Of a stretch of 64,000 nucleotides of DNA, positions 1 to 11,282 are shown one piece after another. The stretch comes from Calonectria ilicicola (taxonomy: Eukaryota > Ascomycota > Sordariomycetes > Hypocreales > Nectriaceae), in contig CP085831.1 of NCBI GenBank assembly GCA_020809705.1, positions 3,782,001 to 3,846,000 on the forward strand. Reading direction: 5' to 3'. The translations under genes and the position numbers were made by a program. Positions within the stretch are counted from its first letter, which is position 1. The number at the start of each line of letters is the position of its first letter. The notes below the pieces were generated by a model. The model was given only the letters and a program-made list of their open reading frames with translations, was not told where the DNA came from and ran no database searches.

Positions 1-931
1 AAGAGGTTAGTATCAGTGTCCTGAAAAGGGGATCCAACTAATGGCGTAGTGGTTGTATGTTGCCGACATAGTGTTTGATCTCGGGCTGTATATGCCAAGA
101 TTTAGTCTTCTCGCGTTCTATTATGAGCTATTTCCACTCTTTGAGGAAAATCTAAGAAAGTGTTTGTATGCAGTAATTGTCTATACAGTTTGTGCTTTTT
201 TCGCTGCTGGCCTGGGAGACATATTCTGGTGCGGGACCGATATCTCACAAAACTGGTATGTTTGGCCATTATTCTTTTCTCGCCTGGTCTGGGTCATCGA
301 CGCTAATATTATGTGTCAACACGCCAGGTTGTACACTACAAATTGTTCATTAATAGGCGCAACCGCAAATATAAATCTGTATTTCGACTGGCCTATGGGT
401 ATTATCGCAGAAATACTTGGTAAGAAACCATCGCGGGGTAATTTCAGGGAATCAAAATACTCACAGCAAATCAGTCTTTGCGTTACCCTTTGGTATGCTT
501 CGACGATTAAAGTCGAGTTCTCGAAGAGAAAAGATAGGCATGATATGCATCTTTAGCATCAACACAATATCCATCATAACCAGTATTGCTCGATTTATGC
601 ATTCCGTATTAAGTACAGATATTACAATTACCTGTGAGGAATACCTGCCTGTACTGAGTTTCGTTGACGACATACTAATCCTTGCAATTTAGACATAATT
701 GGCACCGCCGAAATGACGTCACAAATTATTGCAGTGGCTCTCCCAGCATTGCGCCCCTTGCTGAGGGTATTCAGACCAATTACCGGCTATTTCAGCTCGC
801 GCAGCTATGGGAGCTTGAGAAGTGACAAATTCCGAGGAGGTTCAACCAGCACAGGGCCAAGCACCCGGGCATCAAAAGGCATCTCGCGGAACCTAAGTTA
901 CCATCTCCCCGATATAAATACACTGCATTAA
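1..931 (+). CDS. SAT4-type rhodopsin-domain membrane protein (5' partial)
   Basis: C-terminal part of a fungal integral membrane protein with the SAT4/rhodopsin-like domain; function of the family is mostly unknown. Exons inferred from splice sites: about 50-255, 328-419, 475-633, 693-931, giving 231 residues plus stop, all in phase. A further upstream intron may occupy 6-49 (GTTAGT donor, CTAAT branch). Diagnostic family segments are visible in order: FSLLAFYYELFP, then DIFWCGTDISQNW, then the DWPMGIIAEILVFALP helix, SRREKIGMICIFS, the ITSIARF helix, and the closing ALPALRPLLR motif, followed by a short Ser/Gly-rich tail (YGSLRSDKF). The last intron (634-692) has an ideal ACTAATC branch point. 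The start codon lies before the window. The family call rests on remembered motif order; the exon joins are what the sequence shows. Confidence 0.77.
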
Positions 932-1244
932 AGGAAAACAACCACCAAGCATGGCGATGCATTTAGATGATAATTCCCTGAGTCTTTTTTTTCTTCTTTT
1001 ATTTCCTTTTCAGCATCATCATCTCTTCATTTAGCGAGCCTGTTCGTACTTGATATACCATCATTGTCTAAAATAATATCGATATTTATGGTGGCAAATG
1101 GGTTATTTTTTAGAGCTTCTTGTTACATATTTCTTTTAAACAATAATATTTTAAATCACCAATAATCGAGAAGAAACGATGTGTGAGATATTATTCCAAT
1201 GTCTTTGCTCTACTCGTCTAGATCCTTGATAGAAGGAATGGGCA
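932..1244. other. Convergent intergenic region
   Basis: Lies between the 3' end of the rhodopsin-domain gene and the 3' end of the NmrA-like gene. It holds a CT/T-rich stretch near 980-1015 and AT-rich sequence; I see no gene. Both flanking transcripts must terminate here. Confidence 0.6.
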
Positions 1245-2274
1245 CTAGAGACCCTGCACAGCGTTTGAAATTGTAGTTCTAAAGTCCTCTGGCTCACGGC
1301 CCAGCAGTTCTTTCAACAATGGTGACACAAAGGCCCCCTCTCCACGACGAAAAGCTTCAAACACTGTTGCCCATTGGGTTGCATAACAATTGCTTCCGTA
1401 TGTCATGATGGAAACTACAGCAGGCTGAGATGAGAACTCGGCATCAGACACCTGTTTAATAGTGACAGGCTTCTTGGCAATATCGCTCAGGATTTCCACC
1501 GTCTCTTGTAATGACAGAGCTTGCTGACCTGACAACAGGACGGTCTTCTTGCGCAAACTGAAGTTGGCCGGATCTCGAACAAATCGAGCCATAATTTCTG
1601 CCGTACCCTCACCGAGTTCCTCTCGCTTCACCCAAGAGATACCAGGGCCTGAGCCATCATGAGGGATACAGACTTCCCCGACAGGTTCCTTAGGGTTGAA
1701 GCAGGCAGTGTACAGGGGGTAAGACTCAGAGTAGAGTCCCTCGCGGATAATAGTGTAGTCAAATCCGGAGTGTTCGCGGGCGCACTTTTCAAGATATCTT
1801 TCTGTCTCAAGGTGTGCCTGCATAACATAGGCAACGCTTTCCTGATTGTCCGTAGATCCAGCGTAACCAAGCGACCCATAGAAAATGTACTTGACACCGC
1901 TTTTGATGGCAGCGTCAATTGCAACCCGTTGGCGCTACAGAAATTCACATATTAGTCGCTTGTCTCATTTTTCTAATGGGAAGTATTGAGATAGATGACA
2001 AAGCACTCACCTCGAACCTATAATTGTGCGACACGGAAGAATAAGAAATGAGGAACAGAGTATCCATTCCGTCAAAGACATGCTCAAGAGAAGAATCATC
2101 TTCATAATCCGCCTGGCGTACCGTAGCACCTTCAGCGGCAGCATGTGCCATCTTGCTAGGATACCTAGCAACCAGCACAATGTCTTTCGGATCAAGACGT
2201 TTGAGGATGTGCTTGACAGTAAAGCCGCCGATGCCGCCAGCGGCAGGGAAGATTCCGACCTTTTGGGTAGACAT
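1245..2274 (-). CDS. NmrA-like NAD(P)-binding protein (atypical SDR)
   Basis: Two exons on the minus strand: 2011-2274 (88 codons) and 1245-1934 (229 codons plus stop), 317 residues. The intron 1935-2010 has a GTGAGT donor and TGTAG acceptor and is in phase 0. The N terminus carries a Rossmann dinucleotide-binding loop, IFPAAGGIGGFTVKHIL (G-x-x-G-x-x-G type), then LVARYPSKM where NADPH-type family members have a basic residue, and a typical DTLFLISYSS strand. After the intron YIFYGSLGYAG and the TIIREGLYSESYP segment match the NmrA / quinone oxidoreductase 2-like group. Such proteins are redox sensors or reductases; the substrate cannot be told. The usual SDR catalytic YxxxK is not evident, as is normal for NmrA-like proteins. 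ATG chosen because the glycine loop follows immediately. Confidence 0.86.
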
Positions 2275-4062
2275 TTTGTAATGTGATAGAATCGTGCGAA
2301 TGCCTGTAACTTTACGCCAAACGTATGTTTTTTTAATTAATTTTTAATTTTAATCAAAAGAAACCAGAGAGAGGTTATTCACATTCGCAAGCTGCGAAAT
2401 TGGTGGGTTTTAAACGCCCAAGAGACAATGGCTGTTGTGGTCTGGTGTGATCTTTTGGGAGCCACAAGTGTTGGAGGTCCATCTTGACACGACGCTATTT
2501 CAATCCATGCAGCGTCAATGTGGATTCCGTTACATTGGGATTTTTTAAGACGCCGACATTGCCCCATTTCAATTTTTTGACGAGGATGCTACGAAATTCA
2601 TAAAAAAGCTGATGGAATTACCCTATACTCAAAGAGAAGACTCGTTCTAGCCGGGCATATGATATTGTATAATAGCGAGCTACCCGGATGGAGGACCGAG
2701 CTAGCCTAAATACAATATCTAAGAATTTATAGAGTTTCACTACATCATAGTTGATATGAGGTTGATGTAGAGTCCGTCGCAATAGAGCATGGCTGTACTT
2801 CAGGCATGCGAGCGTGCCAAAAATCATAGATGTAACATTTGGAATGAGTTTTTCCCCCTTCTCCTATTCACCTCTTTCTAGCACCGCAAGCGCCTTCCGT
2901 TTCTCTCAAACTTAACCTATCTAATTGTCTCTGTTGGCGATCGTGACGAAAACGTCCAAATAGACGGGATTTATGGCCAAAATGGGGTGTGGGGGACTAA
3001 TGCGTCATTTGCGCCACTTTTTGGCCCCACTCAGGTTTTTCAACGTCCAATGATTTTGACCTTTGGCACAGGGATTAGATACGAAAGGGGCTTGATGGGG
3101 CCACTTCTTGACAAGGCCGAAATCGAGTCGTCGCAAATATGGCGAGGTGGCCCATCGGCAACCGTCAAGTCAAGCTAGCCCTTTGGAATCCAAGGTGGTG
3201 GCCGCGAGTACTAGATTTTAACTGGAAAATACGCTATTGGGAAAATTGATTCTCAGACATAAGTCACATAAATAGCGTCTCGGCATCTCGGCCTTTGGTG
3301 GCGTCGTACTGCTTGCGAGCTTCGTCCTGTGCGTCAACTTGATGATTACACTTTTCCATGATCTGAGCTATAGACTCTTCCCGCGCTCTCATCTTTCGCT
3401 TCTACCTGGGCTTGATGAACCAAAAGAAGTCCCGCAAAACCACTGTCAACTTCGATCACACACACTATTGAAGTCTTTAGAGATGAGGGAACCGCCTGGA
3501 ATCGACATGATATACGAAGCGCCGTCTGGTTCACCATGGCCAGTCCATTACTTATACACCACCACATGCATGGTATTATTTGATAGCCACGAAAAATCAT
3601 CGTCCCCATTGACGACTACTAATAGAATCCCTACTGATCAGCCAACCTTTCACCTTCTATGATAGTTCCTGACAAGATGCTTTCACTTGGAGGAGTATCG
3701 TTGCTGACTCATCCAGTACTACCCCACTTCCATCAGTCTGGATTTCTCAAAGTGCGAGCGACCCAAGTAAAAAAGGTTGTGTGTGACCTGTGTGATGCAT
3801 AAATGATTAGAAGGCTTACCCTAGTTTTGGAGCTACAGTAGACTGTGGCTGTGCATGATTCTCTGACTGCCACCAACGAGCGCGGAGAGATGCATCGAGA
3901 GTGGAGCTTCGTTAGGCTGACAACGACTTGTTGATTGCTGGTCTAGGCAGCATCATCACGGCGTTTTGGTCAGCTTGTACATTCGATATCTACCAGACAT
4001 TCACCAGAAAACCTCATTTTCTCCCTCCAGTCATTGTCTTTTCACCACTTCCTTGCGTGGCA
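2275..4062. other. Intergenic region between divergent genes
   Basis: About 1.8 kb between the NmrA-like gene (leftward) and the NACHT-ankyrin gene (rightward), so it should hold both promoters. There is an A/T tract at 2325-2356. Open frames here (for example 2618-2827 and 3339-3662) have no recognisable domains and no splice-linked continuation, and I do not call them genes. The frame of the NACHT gene stays open upstream to a stop at 3913 but contains no ATG before 4063. Confidence 0.55.
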
Positions 4063-7000
4063 ATGTTCAAAAACGACGCGAGAAATGATGCCCTTGGATG
4101 GGACGATGAAGATGCTGTTCTTGTCGGTCGTGATGACGTGAGCGACTTCAATGAAGAAAATATTCTGCCTCAGTCGCTAGAAGTACTTGAGGCCATCAGA
4201 AATTGGCTCCAGCCAACATCCTACGATGCACCAAATGGAGAATTTCGGAAACATCTGGCTTCCTATCTCCCAGGTACTGGAGAGTGGCTGCTCAGTTCAC
4301 CCACGTTTCGCGAATGGCATGACAATGACGAGCAAGGTGTGCTCTGGATTAAAGGGATCCCTGGCTCCGGCAAATCTGTCTTTGCCGCTTCTTTGATAGA
4401 CCACCTCTCAAAGGAGGGTGTACCGGTGCTCTACTTCTTCTTCCGGCAAATCATCGATGCCAACCACACACCTGACGCCTTGCTCCGCGACTGGCTCGCG
4501 CAGGTGCTTATCTACAGCCCCCCGTTACAAGCACTACTTAAAGAATACGTCAACAATCATCGGTCACTGGACAGTGTATCAATGGCCACCATGTGGCAGG
4601 ATGTCAAAGCTGCAATGGTCTACTTACCAAAAGTCTACTGTGTCGTTGACGCCCTCGACGAGATGGACAACAACTGCGATGGCTTTCTAAAAGCCCTTGC
4701 TGAGTTTGGACGGTGGCGGCCTTCCCGTGTAAAGGTCATTCTAACTAGCCGCCCCGTCCCCAAAGTGGAACGACCCTTGCGACAGGACCCCATTCTACAA
4801 ATCCGGCTTGACGAATACCACGTCGACCAAGATATTGCCAGCTATGTCGCGCATCGCCTGCATAGAACATCTAAGAGCTTGAGCAGCCAGAACAAGGATA
4901 TCATCAAGCACGCTGTTCCTGGTCGAGCTAATGGCCTCTTTCTGTATGCCAAACTAGCCATGGATGCTTTTTTGGAGCAGAGCGCAGACGTGGAAGACGT
5001 CCTGAAGACACTGCCTTTAGATCTAAACGTCATGTACACCAACCTTCTCCACGAGCATGCAAAGCGATCCGGTGTTCCACAGCATCTGCAGCTTCTTATA
5101 CTGTCGTTTGTTACGCACGCTTCACGTCCACTTCGGCTTATAGAGATTGTCGACATGATTAGAGTAGTAGACAAGAAGCAGACGGGGGCGATGAGCAATA
5201 TCGACGGTATTAAGGAACTAGTCAGAGCTGCTTGTGGACCGCTACTAGAAATATTACCCGACGAAACGGTTTGTGTTATCCATCACTCATTGACAGAGTT
5301 CCTCAATGGGTCTACAAGAAGCCAAGAGTCTCCTGAATCATCTTCCGAGCCCACCGCTTATCCCATTCTGAACATGGATTCCACCCACGACCGATTGGCA
5401 ATGTGTTGCATATCTTATCTCGTATGCGGATGTTTGGATGAAGTAAAACTGCCCGATGATGATGACTACCAAACGGACAGCGAATGGGGTGACCGCTACT
5501 ATCAGATGCCTGCCGTCAACAGAAACCTCCCTTTGAACTACCCATTCCTCGCATATAGTTTGGACAATTGGCACGTCCATGCACGTAAAGCGGATGCTAG
5601 CGGCCCTCTATCCGAGGAACTCTACAATAGCATTTCTAACCTCCTTTCTGGTGACACACTTGAAGCTCTGACAGTACTCTCGGAAAATGGTGGGAGTGCA
5701 AAGAGCTCGCTCCATACTACGGCCAAGTTTGGATTGAGCCAGTATGTGGCTAGGCTAATTGAAACAAAGAATCCCGATGTCAACTCGGCGCATACAGGTG
5801 ATGAAACGCCAATCTTCCTGGCCGCTACAGGTGGGCATGCCGGCGTTGTCAAAGTTCTTCTCGCCAATGGCGCCAAACCGGACGAGCCATCCCAGCGCAA
5901 TGGCAAGAAGCCGCTCCATGTGGCTGCATCGAATGATCACGGCGAAGTTGTCGAGTTGCTCTTGGCAGCAGGTGTCGATCCTTTGACGCTAAAGACACTC
6001 CCGGATCCTGGTATCATGTGTGGCGACCCCGAGAAGACAGTCGGGCATACTCCATTGATGTATGCAATGCAATATGAGTCTGAGTCAGCAGTCAAGGCAT
6101 TCCTTCCATATCTAAGAGATCCCGAAACTGTCAACCGCGCCCTAGCATGGGCAGCTGGAGCTGGGGAACGTGGAAAAGGATGCCGAAAGGTCATTGACGC
6201 TATCCTTCTACACCCCCTCGTGGACGTTAATGCTTTGGTTCGGGGAGAAACCGCCCTCTATATTGCAGCTTCACGTCTTCATTTTGAATCGGCAATTTCC
6301 TTGTTAAAAGCTGGAGCAGACCCAACTATCCTATCTTCTTCTCAAGGAGACGAATTTGGTCGAAGGGCACGACGTGCACGGAAGAGCCGGGTCGAAAACC
6401 GAACACCCTTACACGCCTTGTGCCGTACAGCAGGCATGTCTAGTTTAAGTGTCGCGCATGAAGAGCCAGAGCATTTACTAGAATGTGTATCGCTAATGGT
6501 AAAGTCTGGTGTCGACGTCAACGCAAAGGATAAGAAGGGAGAAACAGCCCTGTCTCACACTACAAACACATGGCCCGGCCTTGTCCGAGCCCTGATTAAG
6601 GCCGGCGCGGACGTCAATACTGATCAACACACTCATGGCACACCTCTTCATGGATGTATCAATCCGGAGATTGTGAAAATCCTAGTCGAAGAAGCGAATA
6701 TAGATATAAATACGCGAAGAGTGTCCGATGGCATGACGCCATTATTGTCAGTGGCCGCAAGGTGCTCCACGGCTTTAATCCGCCAGTATATTGACTTGGG
6801 TGCGGACCCAACTGCCACTAACTACGATGGGCAGGGGCTTTTGCATTTGAGAGCGGCCTTGATTCGCAACCCCCGTCACGACACGTCCCGGGAGGACATT
6901 GTAGACGGGCTGCTTGAGATGGATGTTCCTGTCAATAGTCGCGATGGCCAAGGGATGACTGTTCTGCATTACCTAGACGGTCTTTGGACTGACAATGACG

Positions 7001-10000
7001 TGGTCCTGCGCCTAGTGGCCGCTGGTGCTGACTTGAACGTGAGAGACAAACAGGGGCGAACACCTATGTTCTACTATGTCAGAAACATGAGTTCGGGTCC
7101 GGGGCTCGAAAAAGTCATCCTCAGGCTCGACCAACTGGTTGATCTAGGTGCAAGGCTCGACCTTGTTGATTATCAAGGATCCAATCTGCTATTTCCTCCC
7201 ATTCTAAGTCATCATGCGGCGCCTCAGCGCGAAGATCTGATCAAAGAATTGATCAAACGTGGTCTTGATCCAAAGAATCAAGATTACGAAGGAAACACGT
7301 TATTTCATGAAGCTGTGGCGCAAGGAAGTTCTCATCTTCCATTGGTTCTAAGGCTGGGCATAGACCCCGACCAACAGAATCATGCAGGTCAATCGGCGCT
7401 ACATTTCATGCTCGCTCCTAGTGAACAACCTTCAACTGAAGATTTCAACCTGTTTCGAAACATGGACATTGAAGACTATGACGGTATAAGACCTCTCCAC
7501 GTGGCGTCAAGGTCCTGTGAGATTTACGTCCATGCGCTGCTCTCCGCCGGGGCTAGTCCCACGAAACCTACACTTGAAGGAGTAACTCCCCTGCATGTTG
7601 CTGCGCGTTTCCGCAAACCAGGCACGGTGGGATTGCTGTTAGAAGCTATAGAGGGACAGCTTGGTAAAGTAGGACTCGCGGAGCACCTAAACACGTTTCA
7701 CAAACCAGCAACGCCTACAGCATTGCACCTAGCCTGCCGATCTGGCGTTCCAGAAACTGTCGCACTACTCCTTGCCGCTGGGGCCGACCCGAACGCGACG
7801 AGCAGCGAAGTTGGCCCCCCATTGGAATGGTGTGTTCAATACGAAGCAGAAAACACCCTCTGGGAAGCAGCAAGAGCCCAGGTGAACGATGAAAAAGGGT
7901 GCCATGGCTTGGTGTCACTCTCAGTATATCCACGGCGTTTTGGCCTTACGCCAAAGGAGTCAACGCACGGCATCAAGATTGATGACCTGCAAAGACAAGT
8001 ATCTAGCGATAAAGGAATGACGACACGGTTAGAAGAGATACTAGACATGCTTTGCGCCCACGGGGCTGACCTGATAACCCCGGGAAAAAACGAGGCACCG
8101 CACAATGTGGATAAGGCGATTAGGAAGTGCAAAAGGGGCGACGATTACACAATGGAATGCCTTGTCCGATTGCGCAAAAGACTTGAAGAAGAAAATGGGT
8201 GTCTTGCACCTAGAAAGGACAATTTTGAAGACAAGATATTGAGTGTGGAGAAGATTGAACTTGGCACATATGTCAGTTCGCTGATTCAGGATCAATGGCC
8301 GTCGTTTACAGTTGCCCATAAGCTGGCCACCAGTGTTTACAGACGCGCTGCTACTCGCGAGGCCTTTGCTGATACCGAACCATGGACTGGACATTACTTG
8401 GCCGAATCATCCTTCAAGTACAACGAGGCTTTAATTGAAAGTCTTCTCAAAGAGCACGATTGGGATTCTGTTAAGAAGCTAGCGCGACGGGGACAAGGAC
8501 TTCTTGAAATAGAAGATGGATGTAAGATCCTGTCCAAGTTAGTGGAACATGGAGTAGACTCCATTGTTCGTGAAGTGGTAACTCGAGAAGAGGTTCAACA
8601 GTTACAGGCTGAGCGAAAGGAAGCACTCCGACTCGCGAAAGCGGATGGTAGCTTGAGTGATCGGTTGCTGAGGTTTCACCCTCTTCTAGACGCCTGCAAG
8701 CGACCATCTGGAAACATGCCGATGCTGCGGTGCCTTGTTGAAGAACTGGGTGTAGATGTCAATGACGATGGATATTACAGTTGGCCCAGTCACCGCCACG
8801 ATGCAACAGAGTACAACCAGGACAATTGTGCTCTCAATGAATGCTGCAGGGGAGAATGCTGGTGGCAAGTTGCGGAAGGCCTACCATATCTTATCAAGAA
8901 AGGTGCCAACCTTGAGAGGCGAGATTTCTTTGGACGCACAGCCCTTCTCTGGGCTCTAGGCATATGTTATTCACAATATAGAGTACGGGTTGTGCGGACA
9001 TTGATCGAAGCTGGAGCGGATGTCAACGCAGTAGACTATGGAGGGAAGAATTGTCTTTCCCATGCTGGCAGTGATGTTGAAATAACCTCGTTGCTTCTCA
9101 AGCACGGTGCAGTCGGTTCCACTGAGGCTCTTGCCAGCGCTATCGATCATAGCAACGTGACGATTGCCAAGGCTCTTCTTGACTCCGGGATGGATCCAAA
9201 TGCGTACCATGTGCCCGCTGACAACCAACCAGCTACGAAATATTCGTGGCACTCGGCAAAGAAGTCAGAACTTCCTCCAGTATTCTTCGCTGCTATGCAC
9301 CAAGCAGTTGCCTCGTATCACATATCTGATAAACGACAACTCGAGGATCACTTCAAGATCATCCGACTTCTCTTGACACATGGTGCAGATCCATTTGTCA
9401 CCTTTGTCAAGCGGTATGAGCCTGAACACAGCGATTTTATGGAGAAGGTTTCTGCTCTACACCAGATACTGTATCAAGGCGGCATGAGCCAGCCCTTTCT
9501 CGACATGGCGAATTTGGACCTCGAACACCGAGACCCCAAAGGTCGAACGCTACTGCTGTCTGCATGTCGCAGTAGACAGAACCCGGACTTGCCGTCTTGT
9601 AGTGTACACTACCTCCGGCGTGAGCGAGACGTGGCAAAAGCGGAAGCCAGTAGAGAGTCAGACAAATATAACCCGACTATTGTCGAGATTCTCCTTCAAA
9701 AGGGGGCATGCGCAACTGCACGAGATGACGAGAAAAGAAATGCCTTGCATCATCTTATCAAAGTGCCGCATTTTAATAGGCCCAAGTCACATTATTTTGA
9801 GAAGCCCTCGTATTTTTCAGGCCACAAGTCTATGCAGCTTTTGCTATTAAAGGCACCTGAACTATTGCACCAAACTGATGCAGCCGGGGAAACACCTCTT
9901 CACTACGCACTTCGACGAGGACCTCCCCACAGAAGTGAGGGTCTAGATACTACAACAATCAATATTCTCCTCATGGCCGGTGCTAGTCCTCACCAACTGG

Positions 10001-10503
10001 ATGCGAATGGTGACTCGGCGCTGCATCATTTGGCTAAATGGCTTTCTCTTGATGGCTCCAGCCATGGAGAACTCTCCAAGTTACGTGCGACCTTTGACCA
10101 TTTTGTTTCGCTCGGCATTCCAATAAACGGTCGGAACAGAAGGGGCGAGACACCATTGTTTTCTTTTCTTCGCCATGAAGCTGATTATTCATACACCATC
10201 GAGTTAAAAGCCCAGGAAGCAGAGGCGCTCAAAATACTTGGGGAGGCGGGCGCTGACTTCTTCGCCGTTAATGATGCGGGAGAAAATCTACTTCATTTGG
10301 TAGCCGGAATGGATAGGAAGGATTGGGGAGACAACGGATGCAGACATTGGTTTGACATAGTAATGGTTGACCGGTTCGAACGGTTGGTGGCTCGGGGTCT
10401 CGATCCGATGGCCGAGGATGGGAAGAGTCGAACCAGTTTGGATATTGCTGCGGCAAAAGAAAACAACGAGATCCTTGCATTGTTTGAGAGACCTGCGCAA
10501 TAG
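4063..10503 (+). CDS. NACHT-ankyrin STAND protein (fungal NLR-like)
   Basis: Single-exon gene of 2,146 residues; the first in-frame ATG is 4063, while the open frame extends upstream to 3928 only from TTG. After about 30 acidic residues comes the family pre-NACHT segment (IRNWLQPTSYDAP...PGTGEWLLSSPTFREW), then a NACHT NTPase: P-loop GIPGSGKS at residues 98-105, Walker B VYCVVDALDE at 191-200 and the LTSRP strand-turn at 227-231. A winged-helix-like segment and a linker with a DDDD cluster follow. From about residue 570 to the C terminus lie roughly 30 ankyrin repeats, many degenerate, with canonical G-x-TPLH / LLxxGAD signatures. Proteins of this build act as nucleotide-switched recognition receptors in non-self recognition and programmed cell death. 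No N-terminal effector domain is visible, which is unusual. Flanked by ordinary genes; no frameshift. Confidence 0.92.
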   Translation: MFKNDARNDALGWDDEDAVLVGRDDVSDFNEENILPQSLEVLEAIRNWLQPTSYDAPNGEFRKHLASYLPGTGEWLLSSPTFREWHDNDEQGVLWIKGIPGSGKSVFAASLIDHLSKEGVPVLYFFFRQIIDANHTPDALLRDWLAQVLIYSPPLQALLKEYVNNHRSLDSVSMATMWQDVKAAMVYLPKVYCVVDALDEMDNNCDGFLKALAEFGRWRPSRVKVILTSRPVPKVERPLRQDPILQIRLDEYHVDQDIASYVAHRLHRTSKSLSSQNKDIIKHAVPGRANGLFLYAKLAMDAFLEQSADVEDVLKTLPLDLNVMYTNLLHEHAKRSGVPQHLQLLILSFVTHASRPLRLIEIVDMIRVVDKKQTGAMSNIDGIKELVRAACGPLLEILPDETVCVIHHSLTEFLNGSTRSQESPESSSEPTAYPILNMDSTHDRLAMCCISYLVCGCLDEVKLPDDDDYQTDSEWGDRYYQMPAVNRNLPLNYPFLAYSLDNWHVHARKADASGPLSEELYNSISNLLSGDTLEALTVLSENGGSAKSSLHTTAKFGLSQYVARLIETKNPDVNSAHTGDETPIFLAATGGHAGVVKVLLANGAKPDEPSQRNGKKPLHVAASNDHGEVVELLLAAGVDPLTLKTLPDPGIMCGDPEKTVGHTPLMYAMQYESESAVKAFLPYLRDPETVNRALAWAAGAGERGKGCRKVIDAILLHPLVDVNALVRGETALYIAASRLHFESAISLLKAGADPTILSSSQGDEFGRRARRARKSRVENRTPLHALCRTAGMSSLSVAHEEPEHLLECVSLMVKSGVDVNAKDKKGETALSHTTNTWPGLVRALIKAGADVNTDQHTHGTPLHGCINPEIVKILVEEANIDINTRRVSDGMTPLLSVAARCSTALIRQYIDLGADPTATNYDGQGLLHLRAALIRNPRHDTSREDIVDGLLEMDVPVNSRDGQGMTVLHYLDGLWTDNDVVLRLVAAGADLNVRDKQGRTPMFYYVRNMSSGPGLEKVILRLDQLVDLGARLDLVDYQGSNLLFPPILSHHAAPQREDLIKELIKRGLDPKNQDYEGNTLFHEAVAQGSSHLPLVLRLGIDPDQQNHAGQSALHFMLAPSEQPSTEDFNLFRNMDIEDYDGIRPLHVASRSCEIYVHALLSAGASPTKPTLEGVTPLHVAARFRKPGTVGLLLEAIEGQLGKVGLAEHLNTFHKPATPTALHLACRSGVPETVALLLAAGADPNATSSEVGPPLEWCVQYEAENTLWEAARAQVNDEKGCHGLVSLSVYPRRFGLTPKESTHGIKIDDLQRQVSSDKGMTTRLEEILDMLCAHGADLITPGKNEAPHNVDKAIRKCKRGDDYTMECLVRLRKRLEEENGCLAPRKDNFEDKILSVEKIELGTYVSSLIQDQWPSFTVAHKLATSVYRRAATREAFADTEPWTGHYLAESSFKYNEALIESLLKEHDWDSVKKLARRGQGLLEIEDGCKILSKLVEHGVDSIVREVVTREEVQQLQAERKEALRLAKADGSLSDRLLRFHPLLDACKRPSGNMPMLRCLVEELGVDVNDDGYYSWPSHRHDATEYNQDNCALNECCRGECWWQVAEGLPYLIKKGANLERRDFFGRTALLWALGICYSQYRVRVVRTLIEAGADVNAVDYGGKNCLSHAGSDVEITSLLLKHGAVGSTEALASAIDHSNVTIAKALLDSGMDPNAYHVPADNQPATKYSWHSAKKSELPPVFFAAMHQAVASYHISDKRQLEDHFKIIRLLLTHGADPFVTFVKRYEPEHSDFMEKVSALHQILYQGGMSQPFLDMANLDLEHRDPKGRTLLLSACRSRQNPDLPSCSVHYLRRERDVAKAEASRESDKYNPTIVEILLQKGACATARDDEKRNALHHLIKVPHFNRPKSHYFEKPSYFSGHKSMQLLLLKAPELLHQTDAAGETPLHYALRRGPPHRSEGLDTTTINILLMAGASPHQLDANGDSALHHLAKWLSLDGSSHGELSKLRATFDHFVSLGIPINGRNRRGETPLFSFLRHEADYSYTIELKAQEAEALKILGEAGADFFAVNDAGENLLHLVAGMDRKDWGDNGCRHWFDIVMVDRFERLVARGLDPMAEDGKSRTSLDIAAAKENNEILALFERPAQ

Positions 10504-11282
10504 TGCCTGGAGATTTATAACATCAATTTATAAGCTCACTGATCAAAATCGATGGCTTCTCCTGTATCAAAAGGATTCACTTATAGGCCAAGTATACAAT
10601 ATCCGTTTCTATTACAGTCAAGGGGGAACCTACTATTGAAGTAGGTACCACCAGTTTATTTTGACTATCTGGCCAAGTCTGATCATCGAATGTGCTTCGT
10701 GATTATAAACGACTCTAGAAATACATACCCGTACTTCCCAGGGAATATTCTCTCAAAACTTTGTCACTGTTGTCCATAAACTGCCGATCAAGATCCACAA
10801 AATAGCATCCAATAATGAAAAGTGATCATCTGTGTCCTCTGTGCTGACTCACTCAAGTCTGCCCCGCCTAGTCCATTTGTCCCATTTCTGTAGGATTGAT
10901 GGGCGCTTTTGAGCCGCCATCCGGGTAAAGCGCACCACCAATACCACAATAAACCCGACAGTACCCGATGGCAAATGTGAGTGGGGTGTTGTCTTTGCTA
11001 TGGCAGGATTCTCCTGTGATCCGTACGTCAATCCCACATTTGGCGTCCGTCAAACACCTGCTTTTCAATCCAAGGCACCAAGGACACAGGGATAAGGCAT
11101 TGTCCGCCTCTCGCCTGGTTGGTTGAACTGCACAAGGCATTTTTATGTGATATGCGCACCCTGCTCCGCGGGCGCACTCCCTCACACCAGAGCCGCAAAA
11201 GTGCCGGGATAGTGGTTAAATACGGCCCATCACCCGGCTTAACTTGGCTACTTCGGCACAGAATCACCTCCAACCCACCATC
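10504..11282. other. Intergenic region, 3' of NACHT-ANK and 5' of small gene
   Basis: No gene seen. Open frames on the minus strand (10849-11369) overlap one another without domain content and are not called. Region 11200-11282 should hold the promoter of the next gene. Confidence 0.5.

Noticed and set aside
3928..4062. Extra 45 residues at the front of the NACHT-ANK frame
   Set aside because: The frame there begins at TTG; the first ATG is 4063 and the family segment begins soon after it.
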